A stretch of 10,415 nt of DNA. Origin: Mageeibacillus sp. UBA5734. GTDB lineage: Bacteria > Bacillota > Clostridia > Saccharofermentanales > UBA5734. The notes under the pieces were generated by a model that was not told the DNA's origin, searched no databases, and saw only the letters and a program-made list of their open reading frames with translations. A program made the position numbers and the translations under genes. Position 1 is the first letter of the stretch; every line of letters begins with the position of its first letter. The stretch spans positions 1 through 10,415 of the forward strand of contig DIGA01000054.1 in the NCBI GenBank assembly GCA_002419365.1, written 5' to 3'. Below are positions 6,433-10,415 of the stretch, in pieces.

Positions 6433-7602
6433 TTACATCATTTCCAGCCGCTGCAAAGCTCTGGTGGTCCAATTCAGGTTCGGGAACAGTTTGAGCGGGA
6501 TTTTGAACGGGTGACGATTCTGCTCCAGGCTGGTGGTCAGTTCGGCCAGGAATTCCAGACGCATGTCCGGCTGCATCCTCAACACATGGAGAGTACCGCT
6601 TGCGACCGCATGGATTTTCGATTCTACTTGCAGCTCTTTGCGTTTAAGTTCGTATTTCTGGCGAGCAGACAGGTGCAGGGTACGCACCTGAGTCAGGAAA
6701 GCATCCGCAGCATAAACAGGGCTGCGATCCAGCTCAAACGCCAGGGCTGCCTGCTCCAGTCCACTGATCAGGTCTGGTCCGAATTCACGCAGCAGCAGTT
6801 GGTAGTCAGCCTGAGAAAAGGCATAGTATTCGCCATTGAGCTGGTCAAACGCCTTCAAAGTGTCCAGGTAGCCCAGTCGCTGGTTTCTGCGGATCAAGTC
6901 CTGGTCCAGGTCCAAAAGACTGCCAAGGTCCTGGCGGTCGTGGATCAGGGTCAGCTGGGTGTTGTCTTCCCAAGGGCAGCGGACCGATACACGCGGTTCC
7001 AGATCGATTGCCACAACATGGCGAAAGCCCTGGCGACGCAGCATCGAGACCGGGACATTTTCGGCAAATCCACCATCCAGATAGCGTTTTCCGCTTATTT
7101 CAACCGGTTGCAGGCCAGGGAGATGGGCACTGGCCATGATGAAATCGATCAGGTGGCCGGTGGGAATATCCTCGATCCAGAGCGGCTCCGGCCTGAGTTC
7201 ATTGAGCTGGACGGTCATCAGGCCAAACCGGACCGGGTTGGCCCGGACAGCCTTTTCGTCGATGTAGGACAGTAGCAGTTCGCGCAGTGGACCCGTATCC
7301 AGTCCCCCCTGGGCCAGGATTTCCCGGGCCAGGACATCTGAGTTTTTCAAGGTCAGAAGGTCGCTGGATTTCAGATTGGGTGGTGTGGAAAAGGACAGGC
7401 ATTGTTCATACTGCAGGTTATGCCACAGCTCGACCGCCCGGTCGTAGCCGCAACTGAGCATCAGAGCGCCATTGATCGCGCCGATCGATGTCCCGCTGAT
7501 CGCAGCAAACTCGATGCCCAGTTCGCGAAAAGCCTTCCAGGCACCAATTTCAAAGGCACCGCGGGTGCCGCCGCCGCCCAGGGCGAGACCGATTCGAGAC
7601 AT
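6433..7602 (-). CDS. Patatin-like phospholipase family protein
   Basis: A 389-residue protein. The patatin catalytic core is complete: oxyanion-hole loop GGGGTRG at 9-15, nucleophile elbow GTSIG at 37-41 (Ser39), and catalytic Asp176 in YLDGGFAENVP. These form the Ser-Asp dyad of patatin-type acyl hydrolases, which cleave phospholipids or neutral lipids. No signal peptide is visible, so it is probably cytoplasmic or membrane-peripheral. Residues 200-389 lie outside the core; they are rich in charged residues and probably helical, with no motif I can name. The start at 7602 has AGGAGG 5 bases upstream; an in-frame ATG at 7620 has none. It begins 22 bases after the hemolysin III stop and is probably co-transcribed with it, so the pair may act on membrane lipids. 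Confidence 0.9.
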   Translation of the reverse strand: MSRIGLALGGGGTRGAFEIGAWKAFRELGIEFAAISGTSIGAINGALMLSCGYDRAVELWHNLQYEQCLSFSTPPNLKSSDLLTLKNSDVLAREILAQGGLDTGPLRELLLSYIDEKAVRANPVRFGLMTVQLNELRPEPLWIEDIPTGHLIDFIMASAHLPGLQPVEISGKRYLDGGFAENVPVSMLRRQGFRHVVAIDLEPRVSVRCPWEDNTQLTLIHDRQDLGSLLDLDQDLIRRNQRLGYLDTLKAFDQLNGEYYAFSQADYQLLLREFGPDLISGLEQAALAFELDRSPVYAADAFLTQVRTLHLSARQKYELKRKELQVESKIHAVASGTLHVLRMQPDMRLEFLAELTTSLEQNRHPFKIPLKLFPNLNWTTRALQRLEMM

Positions 7603-7607
7603 CAGCG

Positions 7608-7613
7608 CCTCCT
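7608..7613 (-). promoter_or_regulatory. Ribosome binding site deciding the patatin start
   Basis: A perfect AGGAGG on the minus strand, 5 bases before the ATG at 7602. It lies downstream of the alternative ATG at 7620, so that longer start is unlikely. Confidence 0.75.
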
Positions 7614-7624
7614 GAACCATTTTT

Positions 7625-8272
7625 TCAAGTCAAGTACAGCAGGAATCCGGCAAAATGGCAGATGCTGCCACCAAGGACAAACAAATGCCAGATCCCATGG
7701 TTGAACGGGATTTTTTTCACGGCATAGAACAGGATGCCAATGGTGTAGAACAGGCCTCCAGCGAGCAGAAAATATAAAAGCCCTGCGGGAACAAGGGTGA
7801 GCATTGGCTTGAGGGCCACGATGACCAGCCAGCCCATCAGAACATAGAGAGCCATCGAGATCCGGCGCGTCTTTTCCAGGCCGGCGATGTTGAGCAGGAC
7901 ACCCAGGATGGCCAGGCCCCAGACGACACCAAACAGGCTCCAACCCCAGCCAGGGGTCAACGCCAGCAAGGTGATGGGCGTGTAGCTGCCCGCGATCAGG
8001 AGATTGATCGAAGCATGGTCGAGCACCCGGAACACGGCCTTGGCCCGGGGCGCGGTCAGGGAATGGTATAGCGTGGAGGACAGGTAGAGGAGCAGCAGAG
8101 ATGCGCCATAGATGGCAAAGCTGACCAACGCCAGGACATCGCGCCGCCGCGCGGCGATGACCACCAGGATCACCAGGGCCGCGATGCTGAGCAGAGTGCC
8201 GATTCCGTGGGTGATGCTGTTGAATAATTCCTCGGCCAGGGTATAGAGACGGGCAGGACGTGTCTTTTCCAT
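7625..8272 (-). CDS. Hemolysin III / PAQR family membrane protein (TrhA-like)
   Basis: A 215-residue protein with about seven membrane segments. The family's conserved polar residues are present: E15 in EELFNSITHGIG (H22), S66 and H70 in LSSTLYHS, D85-H86 in DHASIN followed by GSYTP, and the C-terminal cluster H192, H196 and H206 (NHGIWHLFVLGGSICH). In PAQR-type proteins the Ser/Asp/His set binds zinc. Bacterial members have been linked to membrane lipid homeostasis; the hemolysin name comes from one Bacillus protein and does not prove toxicity. The start at 8272 has GGAAAGCGAG upstream. A GTG at 8302 would add ten residues but lacks a binding site. It is the first gene of a leftward run with the patatin gene. 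Confidence 0.9.
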   Translation of the reverse strand: MEKTRPARLYTLAEELFNSITHGIGTLLSIAALVILVVIAARRRDVLALVSFAIYGASLLLLYLSSTLYHSLTAPRAKAVFRVLDHASINLLIAGSYTPITLLALTPGWGWSLFGVVWGLAILGVLLNIAGLEKTRRISMALYVLMGWLVIVALKPMLTLVPAGLLYFLLAGGLFYTIGILFYAVKKIPFNHGIWHLFVLGGSICHFAGFLLYLT

Positions 8273-8339
8273 GATTCTCGCTTTCCAGTCTGGTGGCTTC
8301 ACGCGGATCAGGCTTTAAAATCCGGTAAATTCCAGTTCA

Positions 8340-8345
8340 ATTATA
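8340..8345 (-). promoter_or_regulatory. -10 box for the hemolysin III / patatin transcript
   Basis: A perfect TATAAT on the minus strand, about 67 bases before the hemolysin III start at 8272. No good -35 box is seen at 16-19 bases; TTGAAA lies 21 bases away. Placement in the AT-rich divergent spacer supports it, but the call is tentative. Confidence 0.35.
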
Positions 8346-8355
8346 CACCAGGCTG

Positions 8356-8385
8356 TCGTCAAAGACTTTCAATCTGAATTATAAT
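8356..8385 (+). promoter_or_regulatory. Promoter of the acyl-CoA synthetase gene
   Basis: TCGTCA (8356-8361), an 18-base spacer, and a perfect TATAAT (8380-8385). The predicted start is near 8392, giving a leader of about 56 bases. The -10 lies inside ATTATAAT, which also contains a minus-strand TATAAT. Confidence 0.5.
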
Positions 8386-8447
8386 GATCGCATACCAGAA
8401 GCAGGAAATAGGACCTTGCGTTAATTCCTGCAGAATTGAGGACTGTG

Positions 8448-10340
8448 ATGCAGATTCTCCGTGGCCAGACTTATTACCAGACCCGTTCCTTTGCCACCTT
8501 GCGCGAGATGATTGCGCAAAGTGCATCCTTGTACGCCAGTCGCCCGGCGTTCCAGTTCAGGAACCAGGTTGATGAGCCTCTGTCGGTGCGGACTTACGCC
8601 GAATTCTGGCGCGAGATCAACCATCTGGGAACAGCCTTGCTGGCGCTCGGTCTTGCCGGGAAACGGATCGCCATCATCGGTGAAAACAGCTACGCCTGGT
8701 GCCTGGCTCATGCAGCTGTTGTCTGCGGAGTCGGAGTGGTGGTCCCGCTCGACCGGTTGCTGCCGGAAAGTGAAATCATTGCCTCTCTGGCCCGAGGTGA
8801 AGTGGACGCTGTTTTTTATGATCCGTCTTTCCTGATGTGCATGGAGAAAGCGCACGACCAGGTCGCCAGTCTGTCTGGACTGATTGCCTTGCGCCCAGGC
8901 CGCTCCAGCTCCAGGCAGCCGGTTTTCTCACCACCCCAGACTGGTCTGCTGAGCCAGACCCCTGAGCAGGCCGCGGCAGAAAAAACACGCCCTTGGCTGC
9001 AACTGGACGAGCTCCTGCCTTGGGGTGCAGCGCTGGAACAAGAAGGCAAGACAACCCTGTCACAGACCACGATTGATCCTGATGCCCTGATGGCCCTGCT
9101 CTTTACCTCCGGTACGACCAGTGTGGCCAAGGCGGTCATGCTCAGCCAGCGCAATGTCTGCTCAGATGTCCAGGCGGTCGCCAGTGTCGTCAAGCTCTGG
9201 CCCGGTATCCGCATGCTTTCAGTCCTGCCCTTGCACCACACCTTTGAAAACACCTGTGGGCTCTACATCGGCCTTTACTTTGGTGCTGAAATCCACGAAA
9301 GCGATGGGCTGCGCCATATCCAGAAAAATCTCCAGGAATATCACATCGAGATGATCGTTGGTGTGCCGGTCCTGTTCGAAAATTTCTATAACAAAGTCCA
9401 GGCAACTTTGCAGAAAACGGGCAAAGACAAGCTGGTCCGGCGTTTGCTGCCGATCACCCAGGGGCTGAGAAAGGTCGGCATCGACCTCCGGCGTATCCTC
9501 TACAAACAGATTCTCGCAGCTTTCGGCGGCAGCCTCCAGCTGGGCATCTGCGGCGCAGCCCCGATCGACCCGGAGATCATCCGCTTTTTCGATGCGATCG
9601 GCATCCATATCCTGCAGGGCTATGGCCTGACAGAGACTTCGCCGGTTGCGGCCGGCTGCAATTCCAAGGTCTTTGTACCGGGCACCGTCGGTCATCCGAT
9701 GGGCGGAATCGAGCTTGCCGTCGACAGTGAAGCACCGGGAGAGCCGGGTGAAATCCTGGTCCGCGGTCCGATTGTCATGCTGGGCTATTACCAGGACGCG
9801 GCGGCAACAGCTGAAGTCATCGATTCCGAAGGCTGGTTTCATACTGGAGATATCGGCCGGATCGATCCTGCCACTGGCTGCCTCTCGATCACTGGTCGCC
9901 AGAAATCGATGATCGTCCTCAAAAGTGGCAAGAAAGTGTTCCCTGAAGAAATCGAATATCTGCTCGGCCAGGACAAGCTGATCAAGGAGTCCCTGGTCTG
10001 GGGTGAAGATGATGAAGGGGATGTTGTTGTTTCAGCCAAAGTCGTCCTCGACCAGGAGGTGCTCAAGGAGAAGCTGGGCCAGGATGTTTCTGAGAACCAG
10101 ATCCGGGCTCATCTCGACCAGCTGATTCGCGAAATCAACAGCCGGCTCCCAAGTTTCAAAGGGATTCGCCAGTATGTGTTCAGTTTCCAGGATATGGTCA
10201 AGACGACGACCCTGAAAATCAAACGGCCGATCGAAATCGCTGGCATCCGGGAGTGGCTCGCCCATCACAAACTGCGCCTGCGTGACATCACCGGGAAGAA
10301 CATCGACCAGGACCAGGACGAGAACACAAAACATGGCTAA
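8448..10340 (+). CDS. Long-chain fatty acid-CoA ligase (AMP-binding enzyme)
   Basis: A 630-residue adenylate-forming enzyme. It activates a fatty acid with ATP to an acyl-AMP and then transfers it to CoA. In order the sequence shows the P-loop TSGTTSVAKAVM (220-231), GYGLTETSP (391-399), GWFHTGD with Asp468 (462-468), the hinge ITGRQKSMIVLKSGKKVFPEEIE, and the C-terminal catalytic lysine K590 in TTTLKIKR. The P-loop has Ser, Ala and Ala where Gly, Pro and Gly are usual (TSGTTGxPKGV), a variant I associate with clostridial long-chain enzymes. The start at 8448 has GAGG 6 bases upstream. The frame extends to a TTG at 8436, but that would overlap the binding site. It is divergent from hemolysin III and overlaps the next gene by 8 bases. 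The acyl-chain range cannot be read from sequence. Confidence 0.93.
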   Translation: MQILRGQTYYQTRSFATLREMIAQSASLYASRPAFQFRNQVDEPLSVRTYAEFWREINHLGTALLALGLAGKRIAIIGENSYAWCLAHAAVVCGVGVVVPLDRLLPESEIIASLARGEVDAVFYDPSFLMCMEKAHDQVASLSGLIALRPGRSSSRQPVFSPPQTGLLSQTPEQAAAEKTRPWLQLDELLPWGAALEQEGKTTLSQTTIDPDALMALLFTSGTTSVAKAVMLSQRNVCSDVQAVASVVKLWPGIRMLSVLPLHHTFENTCGLYIGLYFGAEIHESDGLRHIQKNLQEYHIEMIVGVPVLFENFYNKVQATLQKTGKDKLVRRLLPITQGLRKVGIDLRRILYKQILAAFGGSLQLGICGAAPIDPEIIRFFDAIGIHILQGYGLTETSPVAAGCNSKVFVPGTVGHPMGGIELAVDSEAPGEPGEILVRGPIVMLGYYQDAAATAEVIDSEGWFHTGDIGRIDPATGCLSITGRQKSMIVLKSGKKVFPEEIEYLLGQDKLIKESLVWGEDDEGDVVVSAKVVLDQEVLKEKLGQDVSENQIRAHLDQLIREINSRLPSFKGIRQYVFSFQDMVKTTTLKIKRPIEIAGIREWLAHHKLRLRDITGKNIDQDQDENTKHG

Positions 10341-10415
10341 GACAAGCAAATGGATCCGCTTTTTCATCAAAAATGCCGAGCACACCACCAACCCGGTGGT
10401 CCGCGAACGCTATGG
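10333..10415 (+). CDS. N-terminus of a probable cation diffusion facilitator transporter (partial)
   Basis: Only 27 complete codons are visible before the window ends: MAKTSKWIRFFIKN, then AEHTTNPVVRERYG. The N-P-x-V-R-E-R-Y-G segment just before the expected first membrane helix is familiar from clostridial CDF family metal-ion exporters, but no membrane segment is within the window, so this rests on a short match. The ATG overlaps the end of the acyl-CoA synthetase gene by 8 bases (ATGGCTAA), which suggests translational coupling. A weak GAG lies about 10 bases upstream. Confidence 0.5.
   Translation, partial: MAKTSKWIRFFIKNAEHTTNPVVRERY

Noticed and set aside
6511..7275. A 254-codon open frame on the plus strand opposite the patatin gene
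   Set aside because: It lies wholly antisense to a gene with complete patatin motifs, and its translation shows no recognisable domain and a Gln/Val-rich make-up expected of a shadow frame.
7625..8272. Reading the hemolysin III protein as a toxin or virulence factor
   Set aside because: The family is widespread in harmless bacteria and is better described as PAQR-like membrane proteins; nothing in the window supports a toxin role.
8436..8447. An upstream TTG start for the acyl-CoA synthetase
   Set aside because: The ATG at 8448 has GAGG at 6 bases; the TTG overlaps that site and has none of its own.
9219..9842. A 207-codon minus-strand frame inside the acyl-CoA synthetase gene
   Set aside because: Antisense to a well-supported gene, with no domain features; a shadow of GC-rich coding DNA.

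Overview
The window looks like a chromosomal stretch from a bacterium, most likely a Gram-positive member of the Clostridia. This is inferred, not proven. It rests on the clostridial style of the acyl-CoA synthetase (TSGTTSxxKAVMLS P-loop), the patatin, and the start of a probable cation diffusion facilitator (…VRERYG…), together with good Shine-Dalgarno sites and moderately GC-rich DNA. There are no rRNA or tRNA genes, insertion sequences or CRISPR repeats.

Layout. (1) Positions 1-1946, all on the minus strand, are one end of a Tad/Flp (type IVc) pilus locus. In transcription order it holds an A24 prepilin peptidase, a 53-residue Flp pilin, a hairpin that may act as a partial terminator, a TadE-like pseudopilin, and a TadG-like protein that runs off the left edge. 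The ATPase, platform and secretin-side genes would lie further left if the locus is complete. (2) Positions 1947-2084 form a divergent control region. It has an 8-8-8 inverted repeat, a third copy of the half-site, and a strong sigma70-like promoter whose predicted start falls on the ATG of the next gene. (3) Positions 2085-5217 (plus) are a translationally coupled pair: a UDP-galactopyranose-mutase-like FAD enzyme and a GT-C-like polytopic membrane protein. A role in surface glycan is plausible. (4) Positions 5258-8272 (minus) carry, in transcription order, a hemolysin III/PAQR membrane protein, a patatin-like lipase and a membrane GGDEF protein. The GGDEF signature is destroyed but an RxxD inhibitory-site motif remains, so it may sense c-di-GMP rather than make it. 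(5) Positions 8448-10415 (plus) carry a long-chain acyl-CoA synthetase that overlaps the beginning of a probable cation transporter.

How the genes may work together. The left half concerns the cell surface (pilus assembly and perhaps glycan). The right half concerns membranes and lipids (patatin, hemolysin III, fatty-acid activation). The degenerate GGDEF protein could link c-di-GMP to one of these, but no sequence evidence ties it to a particular target. I found no clearly new multi-gene system. The best leads are the inactive GGDEF receptor candidate, the predicted leaderless transcript, and the palindromic operator in front of the pilus locus.
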